NCBI GenBank assembly: GCA_030653545.1
Contig: JAURZE010000022.1
Location: forward strand, 434,001 to 498,000
Direction: 5' to 3'
Length of the DNA stretch: 64,000 bases
DNA from: Nitrospira sp.
GTDB taxonomy: Bacteria; Nitrospirota; Nitrospiria; Nitrospirales; Nitrospiraceae
Shown: positions 8,962 to 18,066 of the stretch, piece after piece
Layout of the letters: each line of letters starts with the position of its first letter
Position numbering within the stretch: the stretch's first letter is position 1
Notes under the pieces: generated by a model
Told to the model about the DNA's origin: nothing
What the model saw: the letters and a program-made list of their open reading frames with translations, nothing else
Databases searched by the model: none
Translations under genes and position numbers: made by a program

Positions 8962-9525
8962 ATGTCGAACGCAGCTGCAGTCAAGCAAACCCTGACGACC
9001 CATATGGACAACGCCGTGGAACACCTCAAGCGGGACCTTGCCGGTCTCCGCACAGGCCGGGCCTCGGTGGCGCTCCTGGATGGCATTCGGGTCGATTACT
9101 ACGGCACCATGACACCGCTCAAACAGATCGCCAACATTTCGACCCCGGAAGCGCGGCTCATTACGATTCAGCCCTGGGAACCTCAATTGATTAAAGAGAT
9201 TGAAAAGTCCCTGGCGAATTCCGGACTGGGGGTGAACCCTTCAAACGACGGCAAAATGATTCGGGTTCCCCTTCCCCCGCTGACCGAAGAGCGCCGCAAG
9301 GAATTGACGAAGATCTGCAAGAAACACGGCGAAGACACCAAAGTACAGATCCGCGGTTTCCGGCGCGATGCGAACGAAGAGTTGAAGAAGCTCCAAAAAG
9401 ATGCGAAGTTGACCGAAGACGAACTGCGCAAGGGAGAGCAGGAAACCCAGAAGCTCACCGAGCAGTACGGGCAGAAAATCGACGACGTGATCAAGAAGAA
9501 GGAACAGGAGATCATGGAAGTCTGA
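8962..9525 (+). CDS. frr: Ribosome recycling factor
   Basis: The 187-aa protein has the long helical hairpin and the motifs DLAGLRTGRASVALLDGIRVDYYG and RVPLPPLTEERRKEL. It splits post-termination ribosomes with EF-G. It follows pyrH by 19 bp, the usual bacterial arrangement. Confidence 0.97.
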   Translation: MSNAAAVKQTLTTHMDNAVEHLKRDLAGLRTGRASVALLDGIRVDYYGTMTPLKQIANISTPEARLITIQPWEPQLIKEIEKSLANSGLGVNPSNDGKMIRVPLPPLTEERRKELTKICKKHGEDTKVQIRGFRRDANEELKKLQKDAKLTEDELRKGEQETQKLTEQYGQKIDDVIKKKEQEIMEV

Positions 9526-9553
9526 GTCAGGCTTCCAGACCCATCCTCATCGC

Positions 9554-10687
9554 GTGCCGACCATTTCTACATCCTCGCCGACCTACGCCACCGTCGACCT
9601 CTCCGCCCTGACCCATAATCTGACACAGTTGCGCCGTCTCCTCTCGCCCGGATGCGAGATCATGGCGGTCGTCAAGGCCAATGCCTACGGCCACGGCGCC
9701 GTCGAAGTTGCACGATCGCTCGTCGCACAGGGAGTCACCCGTGTCGCCGTCGTCTCGCTCGACGAGGGCATCGCCCTCCGATCGGCCGGGATCACCGTTC
9801 CTATTGTAATGCTTGGGCCTCTGTTCGCAGAACAGCTCCACGACATCATCGCCCACCGGCTCACGCCCGTCCTGAGCGATCGTGCGTTGATCCCGATTCT
9901 GGCCCAGGCCACGGCCTCGCTCGCGACCCCCTACCCGATTCACCTCAAAGTGGAAACAGGCATGGGCCGTCTCGGACTGGCTACGGACGAGCTGTTGAAC
10001 CTCATCGACTCAGGCCCATTGCCGGCTTCGCTCAGGATCGAAGGACTGATGACTCACTTCGCCGATTCCGACGGCCCCACGACAAGCCAAACTGAGCATC
10101 AGCTCGCGCTCTTTCAACACGTCATGAATGGCATCACGGCCCGCGGCCTTTCTATCCCGCTGATTCACGCCGCCAACAGCGGTGCCGCCGTTCGCTATCC
10201 GCACTCGCACTATTCGCTGATTCGACCAGGCATCATGCTCTATGGCTATCACACCTTGCCGAAATCGATCGCGGCGCCCGACCTCAAACCGGTCTTGTCA
10301 TTGCGGAGTTGCATCGCGCAGATGCGCGCCATCCCAACCGGTGGCACCATCAGCTATAACGCGACCTTCGTGGCAAAACGGCCGACCCGCGTCGCCGTAC
10401 TCCCGATCGGCTATGCCGATGGGTTCAACCGGCGACTCTCGAACCGTGGAGAAGTCCTCGTGCGCGGGCAACGCGCCAAGGTCATTGGCCTGGTGTGTAT
10501 GGATATGGTGATGATTGATGTGACGGAGATCCCGAACGCTGCCGTCGGGGACGAGGTCATCCTGATCGGCCGCCAGGGACGTGATCAGATTACCGCTGCC
10601 GATCTGGCCGAATGGACCGGCACGATCGCCTACGAAACGCTCTGCGCGATCGGTCCACGCATCCCACGCCGTTATCACACTTCCTAG
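9554..10687 (+). CDS. alr: Alanine racemase
   Basis: The 377-aa PLP enzyme makes D-alanine for peptidoglycan. The PLP lysine is in VVKANAYGHG (Lys41), and the second base tyrosine is in the SYNATF motif of the C-terminal beta domain. The start is GTG at 9554 with a weak upstream signal. It follows frr by 28 bp and probably belongs to the same transcript; it converges with the porin gene 18 bp away. Confidence 0.95.
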   Translation: MPTISTSSPTYATVDLSALTHNLTQLRRLLSPGCEIMAVVKANAYGHGAVEVARSLVAQGVTRVAVVSLDEGIALRSAGITVPIVMLGPLFAEQLHDIIAHRLTPVLSDRALIPILAQATASLATPYPIHLKVETGMGRLGLATDELLNLIDSGPLPASLRIEGLMTHFADSDGPTTSQTEHQLALFQHVMNGITARGLSIPLIHAANSGAAVRYPHSHYSLIRPGIMLYGYHTLPKSIAAPDLKPVLSLRSCIAQMRAIPTGGTISYNATFVAKRPTRVAVLPIGYADGFNRRLSNRGEVLVRGQRAKVIGLVCMDMVMIDVTEIPNAAVGDEVILIGRQGRDQITAADLAEWTGTIAYETLCAIGPRIPRRYHTS

Positions 10688-10705
10688 CGCTCTCGCCTCC
10701 GGCGG

Positions 10706-12127
10706 CTAGAAATTCATTCGGAATGAAATCCCGCCGGTATGATAGGTCGTGCGATAGAGTCCGTTCACCGCCGTCGCCAGGGCGCACCCGCAACTCACCG
10801 TCCGCTGTTCGTAGAGGGACAGCTGATAGGACAGGTCGAATCCCACGGCCTTCGGCTTGATCGGGCCGACCCCGAAATCGCCGCACCGAATCCCGAAGAT
10901 CGTTCCGCCCTCCTTGCATACCAGCCCGAATCCCACCGACGGGATATGCACATCAGCCCCGGGGATGGCGGGATCGAACGTGAGGTCAGGAATTTGCGTC
11001 GGTGAATTGGTATAGCCGGCGCGAACGGCCATTTCCCATTCCGGCAGCGATTCCATCTTCAGCCAGCGGTACTCCGTCCCGAGCATTACCGTGTAGGTGC
11101 TGCGCCAGTTTTGCGGTTGAGGAATGACGCCGCCGTTCGCGAGATAGATATCCAGATTTCTGACGGATTTCCATCCGACATAGTCCACATCCAGTTCCAG
11201 CTTCCACTCACGCTCAGCCGTTCTCGTCGGCCAGATCGCGATCGCTCCTGTAATGACTTGCGGCAAGACGAACGTAGTCGAAGCATCCGACGTCTTCACG
11301 CCGTTGGCGAGAATCCCGCCGCGCAAGGGCAACGGAACCTGATTCCGGTACACCACACCGATATTGGCAACCGGCTTCCCCTCGGCGTTACGCAACGCCG
11401 TATACAGGAGACTGACATTGAAGCCGGCAGCTGTCCCCTTCCCATAGAGCTCGGCTTTCGATCCGGCTGCCCCGAACACGGCAGGCGATCCGGGCGGGGT
11501 GATGAATTGCTTCTCAAAGTGCCCTTCGCCCAACATATCCGAAAAGGTATAGATGTCGGCGCCGAGGCCGAGCGACAAATCCGGCGTGACCTGATAGGCG
11601 ATGGTCGGCTTGATATCGATCAACGGTAACGCGGAAAAGGTGGCCTTAAATCGTTGCGGGCCGGTGTCCGAATACCGGCTCACTGAGCCGAGCGGTGACG
11701 TCAGACCGATCCCGACGGTCAACCCGTTCAACCACACCGCTCCGAGATCGCCGAGATTCGCCGTAATATACACATGCGACGGCGGCGGCCATGCCAGGCT
11801 CCCGTCACGAGTGCCGGTGGCGTTGGCTCCGGAGGTACTTGTGAAACTAGTGGTTCCTCCGGTCAGCAATCCTCCGGCCATCACTTGTACGCCGCGCAAC
11901 TGAGTCATGCCGGCGGGGTTGTAGTGCAGCGCCGACGGATCGTCCGCCTGAGCCGCGAAGGCGTTCCCTTGTCCTGATGCGGACGTCCCCTGCCCCTGGA
12001 TCCTCGGCACCTGAGCCGACGCTGGAGGAGAGAACCAGATCGAGAGAAGGACACCCCCCACGACCATACCGGCCAGCAACGATCGTCCGCATCTCCGTCT
12101 CGCTGTGATCAAGATACCCTCCGACAT
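10706..12127 (-). CDS. FadL/OmpP1/TodX-family outer-membrane channel
   Basis: The 473-aa product starts with a signal peptide ending PASA-Q, followed by the FadL-type N-terminal hatch (GQGNAFAAQADDPSALHYNPAGMTQLRG) and a long beta-barrel of alternating hydrophobic strands ending in a terminal aromatic residue (SFRMNF). Family members admit hydrophobic compounds such as fatty acids or aromatics; the substrate here is unknown. The ATG at 12127 is chosen because it starts a proper signal peptide. It follows the sensor kinase by 40 bp on the same strand. Confidence 0.88.
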   Translation of the reverse strand: MSEGILITARRRCGRSLLAGMVVGGVLLSIWFSPPASAQVPRIQGQGTSASGQGNAFAAQADDPSALHYNPAGMTQLRGVQVMAGGLLTGGTTSFTSTSGANATGTRDGSLAWPPPSHVYITANLGDLGAVWLNGLTVGIGLTSPLGSVSRYSDTGPQRFKATFSALPLIDIKPTIAYQVTPDLSLGLGADIYTFSDMLGEGHFEKQFITPPGSPAVFGAAGSKAELYGKGTAAGFNVSLLYTALRNAEGKPVANIGVVYRNQVPLPLRGGILANGVKTSDASTTFVLPQVITGAIAIWPTRTAEREWKLELDVDYVGWKSVRNLDIYLANGGVIPQPQNWRSTYTVMLGTEYRWLKMESLPEWEMAVRAGYTNSPTQIPDLTFDPAIPGADVHIPSVGFGLVCKEGGTIFGIRCGDFGVGPIKPKAVGFDLSYQLSLYEQRTVSCGCALATAVNGLYRTTYHTGGISFRMNF

Positions 12128-12167
12128 GTGGTGGCCATCGAGGCATTCCGACCCCACCTTCACAAGA

Positions 12168-15020
12168 TTATTGAAACCACCGCTCCATGACCGCATGCAA
12201 CTCACCGGCATCAAACGGCTTGAGCAAATACGCCTGCGCACCCATCCCGATCGCCTGAACCGCCAGTTCCTGGGAACCGGACGCCGTCATGATGACTATC
12301 GGGATCTCGGGGCTGTGCGATCGAATCTCTTTCAAGACGTTCAATCCATCAATCCGTCCCAGACCGATATCGAGAATCAGACCTGTATAGCCGATCGACT
12401 GGACCGCCACAAGCGCTTCCTGCCCATCCGTCGCGGCCTCCGGGTGATATCCGCTGGCCTTCAGCCGGTCAAACAGCCACTGCCGAATGTCCGGATCCTC
12501 GTCGGCCACCAGTACGCGCCGTTCTGCAACCGGCTGACTTGGCGGTGACGTTGGGATCGTCGATCGGAAGGGCAACGTAAAGGAGACTTCCGCTCCCCCT
12601 GCCGGACAGTTTTTGGCCGAGACGCTTCCCCCTTGCAGCTCGACCAGCGTTTTGACGATGGAGAGCCCCAACCCGAGCCCCTTCGGGCCGCTCCGCTGTC
12701 CCTGCTGCACGCGGAAAAACGGATCAAAGATCTTATCGAGATCCTCTGTCGGAATCCCCGGCCCCGTGTCCCTGACCAGAATGCGGACGAACCGCGGGCC
12801 TGATGATTCGATCGCCACCGTGATCTCACCGTCCTCCGGCGTATACTTGACGGCATTCTGGATCAAATTCACCGTCACCTGAATCAATCGATCGCGATCG
12901 GCCAAGACTTCAATGCGGGTATCTGGCGCAGTAAGACCGAGCCTCTGCCGCCTAGCGGAAGCCAGGGGGCGCAGTTGCTCAATGGCGTCGAGCAAGCAGG
13001 ACTCCAGATCCACATCGACAGGATGAACTTCCAACCGGCCGGCCTCGATTCGGGTCCGATCCAGAAGATCTTCAATCATCCGGATCAGCCGGTCGGAATT
13101 ATCCAGCATGCGGAAAAGATACCGCTGTTGTTTTTCGTTCAGCGGACCGGTGAGTCCATCCAAGAGATTTTGCACGAACCCCTTGATGGAGGTCAGCGGG
13201 GTCCGCAGCTCGTGCGAGACATGAGAGAGAAACTGCGACCGCAGCCGGTCGGCCTGCTCCAGCGCCTCGGTCCGCTCACGAATCTTCAACTCCAATCCGA
13301 CGTTCCATTCCTCGATCTGCTGATAGGCCGCCGCATTATCGAGCGCGATGGCCACCTGATTCGCCAGCGTGGTCATCAGCTCAAGGTCGTCCTTCGTCAA
13401 ACTTGGCTCATGCGTCCTATCGACCGTCAGGATCCCCAGAATGTGGTCTTTGGCTTTCAGCGGGACGATGATCAGGGACTTCGTCCGGCTCAGTTCCGCG
13501 AGCCGTCGATTTATCGGATGGAGCTCCTGCCAGACCGTTTGGATATCAGCGATCAACAGCGGAAGACCTTGCAGGACCGCCATCCCCTCAGGGCTGTTCC
13601 GGTCCGTCACCGGCACCTCACAATCCTGCGAGTAGGCCAAGACCTCATCGGAGGCTCCGATCACGCGCACATGCCGAATGACACTACGCAACGGATCGAA
13701 CATCGACACCATCGCACGGTCGTAATGCAAATCGTGCGTGAGCGTTTCCAGGACCCGCTTGAGCAGCGTATCGCGATCCAACGTCGCGCTGAACAGGAGT
13801 CCGGCTTGATGCAGAGCCGTCAATTGCGTCACCTTCCGTCGCAACTCAACTTGCGTCTGCTCCTGCCCTAAATAAGCCTCACGCAATTCCTCATGCCGCG
13901 ATTCGACGAAGGCGATCTGTTCGCGAATGAGCGATTCCCGCTGTCGGCTTTCCTTCCGCAGGCGGCGCTGCATCAGCCATCCGGCCGCCATGACCGGACT
14001 CAATCCGGCAAGCGCCATCTCAGCCGGCCCCATGGCAGGGAGCAGAAGGCGCAGTCCTCCCGCAAGGCACAACCCGATCAACCCGCTCCACAGAATCCAG
14101 TGCGACTCGCGCCGGGAGCCTGGATTGCCCCAGCCATCCCACGCCGGTTCACGTTGCAAGAGACCCAGCCCGGACTCATCCGCTACGGCCGCACGTGGAG
14201 CCGTGTCGGACGGCACCGGCAATGCCGCCAGCGTCTGAGACGCCCGTCCCCATCGCGCCGGCCCGTCGCTCTGCCATCGAATCAGCCATCGGCACCACTC
14301 ATCGTCGTTGGAGACGCACGACAGATTCGTCAACGTCGCCGGAGGCAGCCCATGCACGCGTGCCGGAACCGCAGCGAAAATCCCCTGGGCGGACTGGCAG
14401 ACCAGATAGGTGCACCGGCGCCTGAACGGCCCGAACTGGCGAAGCGTCCGGTCGGAAAACCGCATGGCGAGCGTGGCGGAACCCGGCGTCACGTCGACCA
14501 CCCGGCATTCAACCGAACCTGAGGCAAACTTGTTGCCGAAATAGGGAAACATGCCGTAGATCTGTTCGAGCGAGAAGGGTCGCGCCAACACCTGAATGAT
14601 CGGCGACATTTTTTCCATCCCGCCCGCGAAGATGAAGTTCGGGTCGCCGGTCAAGAGTTCGCAGAACTCGTAGAGGTAGGCGGCAAATTCGTAAGAGTAG
14701 CTATTCCAGGGGTTCTTCAGAAACTCCGGCGTGACATGGTAGACGGAATCTTTGATGCGCTGATTCAACAGCACGCACAATTCGTCGACGGCCTCCGGGC
14801 CTGCGCCGTCACCCCGTTCACGAGTCAGCGTCTTCTCCAAATCGAGAATGACCGCCCGAATGCTCATGCCGCTCAAATCCCTGATCGTCTGGCCGTGTTC
14901 GTCCAACCCGAACGGACGAAATTCCATGAACGGACGGTCAAGGATCCTGCGTTCCTTTGGCAATAGCTCGATCGACGGCAGCACCGACGGCTCGATACCG
15001 TCCAATGACTGAATAGGCAT
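12168..15020 (-). CDS. Membrane hybrid sensor histidine kinase with GAF and C-terminal receiver
   Basis: The 950-aa protein has an unassigned N-terminal input region (about residues 1-300), a hydrophobic pair of segments at 309-350, a coiled coil, a GAF domain (about 405-565), a HisKA domain with His603 in SHVSHELRTP, a HATPase with N, G1 and G2 boxes (QNAVKYTP, DTGPGIP, GLGLGLSIVK), and a receiver at 835-950 with phospho-acceptor Asp884. The start at 15020 has GGAGGGG upstream. No separate regulator lies next to it; the FadL-type gene is directly downstream, which suggests a link to envelope or lipid signals (inference). Confidence 0.92.
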   Translation of the reverse strand: MPIQSLDGIEPSVLPSIELLPKERRILDRPFMEFRPFGLDEHGQTIRDLSGMSIRAVILDLEKTLTRERGDGAGPEAVDELCVLLNQRIKDSVYHVTPEFLKNPWNSYSYEFAAYLYEFCELLTGDPNFIFAGGMEKMSPIIQVLARPFSLEQIYGMFPYFGNKFASGSVECRVVDVTPGSATLAMRFSDRTLRQFGPFRRRCTYLVCQSAQGIFAAVPARVHGLPPATLTNLSCVSNDDEWCRWLIRWQSDGPARWGRASQTLAALPVPSDTAPRAAVADESGLGLLQREPAWDGWGNPGSRRESHWILWSGLIGLCLAGGLRLLLPAMGPAEMALAGLSPVMAAGWLMQRRLRKESRQRESLIREQIAFVESRHEELREAYLGQEQTQVELRRKVTQLTALHQAGLLFSATLDRDTLLKRVLETLTHDLHYDRAMVSMFDPLRSVIRHVRVIGASDEVLAYSQDCEVPVTDRNSPEGMAVLQGLPLLIADIQTVWQELHPINRRLAELSRTKSLIIVPLKAKDHILGILTVDRTHEPSLTKDDLELMTTLANQVAIALDNAAAYQQIEEWNVGLELKIRERTEALEQADRLRSQFLSHVSHELRTPLTSIKGFVQNLLDGLTGPLNEKQQRYLFRMLDNSDRLIRMIEDLLDRTRIEAGRLEVHPVDVDLESCLLDAIEQLRPLASARRQRLGLTAPDTRIEVLADRDRLIQVTVNLIQNAVKYTPEDGEITVAIESSGPRFVRILVRDTGPGIPTEDLDKIFDPFFRVQQGQRSGPKGLGLGLSIVKTLVELQGGSVSAKNCPAGGAEVSFTLPFRSTIPTSPPSQPVAERRVLVADEDPDIRQWLFDRLKASGYHPEAATDGQEALVAVQSIGYTGLILDIGLGRIDGLNVLKEIRSHSPEIPIVIMTASGSQELAVQAIGMGAQAYLLKPFDAGELHAVMERWFQ

Positions 15021-15110
15021 AGCACCCTCCCCTCCGGGGACACGCCGCACGCGCCGGAGGGCCTTCGTTAGGCCGCATCCCGCGCCGGATATCCGGATTC
15101 CGGCGAGGCT

Positions 15111-15139
15111 AGTATAGGAAGGAAAGCTAGAGACTTCAA
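15111..15139 (-). promoter_or_regulatory. Promoter for the histidine kinase
   Basis: On the minus strand TTGAAG (15139-15134), 17 bp, then TATACT (15116-15111) match sigma-70 boxes well. The implied leader is about 85 nt before the ATG at 15020. Confidence 0.6.
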
Positions 15140-15243
15140 GAGAGAAGATCGCACGGCGGAAGGGATGGATCACCCGGAAAGACCGATCAACAGAGCCGAT
15201 CCGGCAGGCTCAGTTGACCGGTCCGGCAGGAGAGCGGAGCGAC

Positions 15244-15552
15244 TTACTGCTTCACCCGGCGCTTGAGCTGCTTCTCGATGCTGGCCACCTTGCTAGACAG
15301 CCGGCCTTTCGCCGCCTTGCGATAATCCACCTTGATCGTGCAGGAAATGCGTCCACAATCTTTGCGCATTCGCTCGTAACACTTCTTCACGACGCCAAAG
15401 ACTTCGTCCCATTCCCCTTCCAGCACCGTCCCCATCGGATTGAGCCGGTAATCCACGCCGCTCTTGTCGATAATATCCAGCGACCGCGCCACATACTTCC
15501 CAACACTCTCCCCTTTGCCCAACGGGGACATGCTGAATTCAAGTAAGACCAT
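15244..15552 (-). CDS. MTH1187/YkoF-type thiamine-binding family protein
   Basis: The 102-aa protein matches the MTH1187 family: an LLEFSMSPLG start, YVARSLDIIDKSGVDYRLNPMGTVLEGEWDEVFGVVKKCYE and a basic C-terminus. Structures of this family bind thiamine-like ligands between beta-alpha-beta repeats; the physiological role is unclear. AAGGAG precedes the ATG. It lies 14 bp after the siroheme-type gene, so the two are co-transcribed. Confidence 0.82.
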   Translation of the reverse strand: MVLLEFSMSPLGKGESVGKYVARSLDIIDKSGVDYRLNPMGTVLEGEWDEVFGVVKKCYERMRKDCGRISCTIKVDYRKAAKGRLSSKVASIEKQLKRRVKQ

Positions 15553-15566
15553 CGTCGCCGACTCCT

Positions 15567-16235
15567 TTATGTGGTTTTAGCAGCCGGTGCCGCCGTCCCT
15601 GCGGCCGTCTGACGGGCACGCTCTTCCTGCCAGACTTTCGGATATTGCACTTTGCCCAAGAGACGGAACCCGTCCAGCGCTTCACGCAGTAATGCGCGCC
15701 GCTTGTCCGCATCGGGCTCGTTCGCCTTCGCCTGCTCGCGGAGATGACCGAGCCAATCGACAAAGGCCGAAAACTCGCTATCGAGAATACGCTCCAGGTC
15801 TTCCTTCATGAATCCCGACAACGCCGGGGCCACCCCGCTGCTGCTGATCGCGACCCGGGCATGCCCGACCGCCACCACCGCCGGCATCGTGACACTGGAC
15901 AGCTCCGGCATGTCCACCGACCACAGGAGGAATCCCTTTTCCCGGGCCTTCGCCAGCAACATCTTGGCAAATTCCCGATCTCCACGGATCGTATTCAGCA
16001 CCAGTATCGTATGCTCCAGATCGGTCTCGCGGAAATGCCGGCCGCGATGAATGACCTTCGCGGACGCGGCCAACAGTTTCAACGTTTCATGCAGTGTCGG
16101 ACTGATCACCGTCACCCGGGCGCCGGACTCAAGCAACCGCTGCGACTTGTCCGCCGCTTCTTCGTCGCCGCCGATCACCAGGACGGAAAAGCCCTTCACA
16201 TCGAGCACCAAGGGAAAACCAGGATTGGGAGCCAT
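15567..16235 (-). CDS. Precorrin-2 dehydrogenase / sirohydrochlorin ferrochelatase-like (CysG N-terminal, Met8-like)
   Basis: The 222-aa protein contains the NAD-binding half of siroheme synthase: FPLVLDVKGFSVLVIGGDEEAADK, SGARVTVISPT, and the HARVAISSSGVAPALSGFMKEDLE segment of the dimer/chelatase domain. It oxidises precorrin-2 and may insert iron to give siroheme. The ATG at 16235 is chosen because GGAGG lies eight bases before it; upstream in-frame ATGs at 16250 and 16280 lack that. A C-terminal Ala/Thr-rich tail is not part of the domain. Siroheme would serve nitrite or sulfite reductases encoded elsewhere. Confidence 0.88.
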   Translation of the reverse strand: MAPNPGFPLVLDVKGFSVLVIGGDEEAADKSQRLLESGARVTVISPTLHETLKLLAASAKVIHRGRHFRETDLEHTILVLNTIRGDREFAKMLLAKAREKGFLLWSVDMPELSSVTMPAVVAVGHARVAISSSGVAPALSGFMKEDLERILDSEFSAFVDWLGHLREQAKANEPDADKRRALLREALDGFRLLGKVQYPKVWQEERARQTAAGTAAPAAKTT

Positions 16236-16371
16236 AACGTGTTCCTCCATACGGCACAGGGTGTAACTGGCAGCCATCATACAATAGCGTCTTCCTGGCC
16301 GTAAACCGTACCCTCCCCTTTTCCCCGCGACCTGTCTATAATGCGACGCTCATTGAGACTCTGGAGGATGC

Positions 16372-16824
16372 ATGGCCGGCATATCAGGACAAGCGATCGG
16401 AATGGCAGGCAGTATCATTGGTCTGGCGGCCCTCGCCGCCTGGCTCGGACTCGCCCATAGCTGCGATCCGGCCACCGGAGAACCGGTCGTCGCAGGACGG
16501 GTGACCATCGCCCCGAATCTGGCCGATCAGGTCAAGCCGACCGACGTGCTCTTTGTGATTGTCAAGCGTCCACAGGGTCCGCCCCGTCCCATTGCCGCCA
16601 AACGCATCGACCACCCGACATTTCCGGCCTCCTTTGAAATAACCAACGCCGATGTCATGGTCGAGGGATCTGAACTGCGCGGGATGGTCGACATCGTGGC
16701 CCGACTCGACCGCGACGGCCAGGCCGGACCGGCGCAGCCCGGCGACATCGAAGGACGCTACGCCAAGAACCCCACCCTCCCGGGCGGCCGAGACTTCGAG
16801 ATTGTCCTGGATTCAGTGAAGTAG
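16372..16824 (+). CDS. Stand-alone CcmI/CycH C-terminal-type domain, membrane anchored
   Basis: The 150-aa protein has an N-terminal hydrophobic anchor (residues 9-30) followed by a domain resembling the C-terminal periplasmic part of the cytochrome c maturation factor CcmI/CycH: GRVTIAPNLADQVKPTDVLFVIVKRPQGPPRPIAAK, SFEITNADVM, AQPGDIEGRYAKNP. CcmI normally has TPR repeats that deliver apocytochrome c; here they are absent. A role in cytochrome c assembly or metal-centre chaperoning is inference. TGGAGG precedes the ATG. Confidence 0.7.
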   Translation: MAGISGQAIGMAGSIIGLAALAAWLGLAHSCDPATGEPVVAGRVTIAPNLADQVKPTDVLFVIVKRPQGPPRPIAAKRIDHPTFPASFEITNADVMVEGSELRGMVDIVARLDRDGQAGPAQPGDIEGRYAKNPTLPGGRDFEIVLDSVK

Positions 16825-16853
16825 CGGGGGATTCGAACTACTAAACACTCGCG

Positions 16854-16890
16854 GGATGCTCAAAAAGCTTTCCCGCAAGGCCGCAGGCCA
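16854..16890. repeat. Partial copy (left arm only) of the palindromic element
   Basis: GGATGCTCAAAAAGC followed by GCAAGGCCGCAGG matches the left arm and core start of the full copies, but the rest is missing and a full copy starts 23 bp later. It lies 30 bp after the CcmI-like stop codon. Confidence 0.7.
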
Positions 16891-16912
16891 TAGGTTAACC
16901 AGGCAAGAAAAA

Positions 16913-17037
16913 CAGACCGTTCAAACAAGCTATTCGGCAAGGCCGCAGGCGAAAAAACACCGCAGGCGTACCCTCAGGGGTACGTTGAGGATGTTTTAGA
17001 GACGAGAACGCAGCCAAGAGCTTGTTTCAACGGTCTG
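16913..17037. repeat. Palindromic intergenic element, copy 1
   Basis: The ends CAGACCGTTCAAACAAGCT and AGCTTGTTTCAACGGTCTG are inverted repeats with a single mismatch (C opposite C in the folded form). The core has GGCAAGGCCGCAGG and the inner hairpin GCGTACCC-TCA-GGGGTACGT. The right end is 2 bp from the stop codon of the HNH gene. Confidence 0.9.
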
Positions 17038-17039
17038 CG

Positions 17040-17585
17040 CTAAGTCTCGGCGGGATCGGCGTCAAGCTCCATATTCCAATACAGATAATCCCGCCAGCTC
17101 TCCGGCGTGTTGCGGATCCCGATCGTAATCGTAATCACCGGGTTCCAGCGCGGCTTCACCGGTTTCTTCTTCAACTTCATCCCGGCTTCATCCGGCGTCC
17201 GCCCGCTCTTGCGATTATTACAGCGCCAGCAGGCCGTGGTGATGTTCTCCCACGTCTTCTTCCCGCCCTTGGCAATAGGCACCACGTGGTCGAAGGTCAA
17301 CTCTTCCGTTCGAAATTTCTTGCTGCAATATTGGCAGGTGTAGCCATCGCGCGTAAAAATATTGATGCGGGAAAACTTCACCGCCCGGTGGCTGTCTTTC
17401 AGGCGCACCAGTTTGAGCAGCCGCATCACTGCGGGCAGTTTGATCGAGAGGGAGATGCCGTGGATTTCGCGGTCGTAGACTTCGAGGACTTCGACTTTGC
17501 CTTGCCACAGAAGGGCAATGGCTTTTTGCCAGTGAACCACCCGCAGCGGTTCGTACGTCGAGTTGAGCAGGAGAGTCATTTCCAT
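17040..17585 (-). CDS. HNH endonuclease family protein
   Basis: The 181-aa protein has an N-terminal region common to this family (LLLNSTYEPLRVVHWQKAIALL) and a C-terminal HNH domain with two CxxC zinc motifs (CQYC at about residue 94 and CWRC at about 133) framing FDHVVPIAKGGKKTWENI, the His-Asn-His centre. HNH proteins of this type are widespread in bacterial chromosomes and their target is usually unknown. GAGG precedes the first ATG; MTLLL two codons in is an alternative start. Confidence 0.85.
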   Translation of the reverse strand: MEMTLLLNSTYEPLRVVHWQKAIALLWQGKVEVLEVYDREIHGISLSIKLPAVMRLLKLVRLKDSHRAVKFSRINIFTRDGYTCQYCSKKFRTEELTFDHVVPIAKGGKKTWENITTACWRCNNRKSGRTPDEAGMKLKKKPVKPRWNPVITITIGIRNTPESWRDYLYWNMELDADPAET

Positions 17586-17745
17586 GCAACAACCTCATTC
17601 CCTACCTGGCTCCTCTCTGAGAGGCCATCCAGTTTATCAAGGGCGTATATAGTGTTTTTATGCCATAGGCCCCGGGCGAAATCAAGCAACCCCGCATCTA
17701 TCGCCCTCTAGACGCCGCTATCGGTTTTTTGGGACACTGCCCTCT

Positions 17746-18066
17746 ATGAAAGACTTCGTGACCGTGGCCGCGCTCACCGACGTGCCTCCGGGAACAACAA
17801 AGACGGTGGACATCAGCGGCATCTGGATCGCGCTCTGCAATGTCGACGGGACGCTCTATGCGGTCGACAACACCTGCCCGCATGCAGGCGGGCCGCTTGG
17901 GGACGGGAAACTGAATGGGGGCATCATCGAATGCCCCTGGCATGGATGGAAATTCGACCTGCGAACCGGCCAGCGTGTGAACAATCCGAACTTCACGGTG
18001 GCCTGCTGCGACGTGCGCGTCGTCGGCGGCCAGATTCAGATCAAACTCCCGGAGGACCTGACATAG
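17746..18066 (+). CDS. Rieske [2Fe-2S] ferredoxin (NirD-type)
   Basis: The 106-aa single-domain protein has both Rieske motifs: CPHAGGPLG (Cys44, His46) and CPWHGWKFD (Cys63, His66). It resembles the small NirD-type or dioxygenase ferredoxin component and would act as a soluble electron carrier. The partner is not encoded next door. Its last 26 bases overlap the convergent gene at 18041-18571. Confidence 0.92.
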   Translation: MKDFVTVAALTDVPPGTTKTVDISGIWIALCNVDGTLYAVDNTCPHAGGPLGDGKLNGGIIECPWHGWKFDLRTGQRVNNPNFTVACCDVRVVGGQIQIKLPEDLT

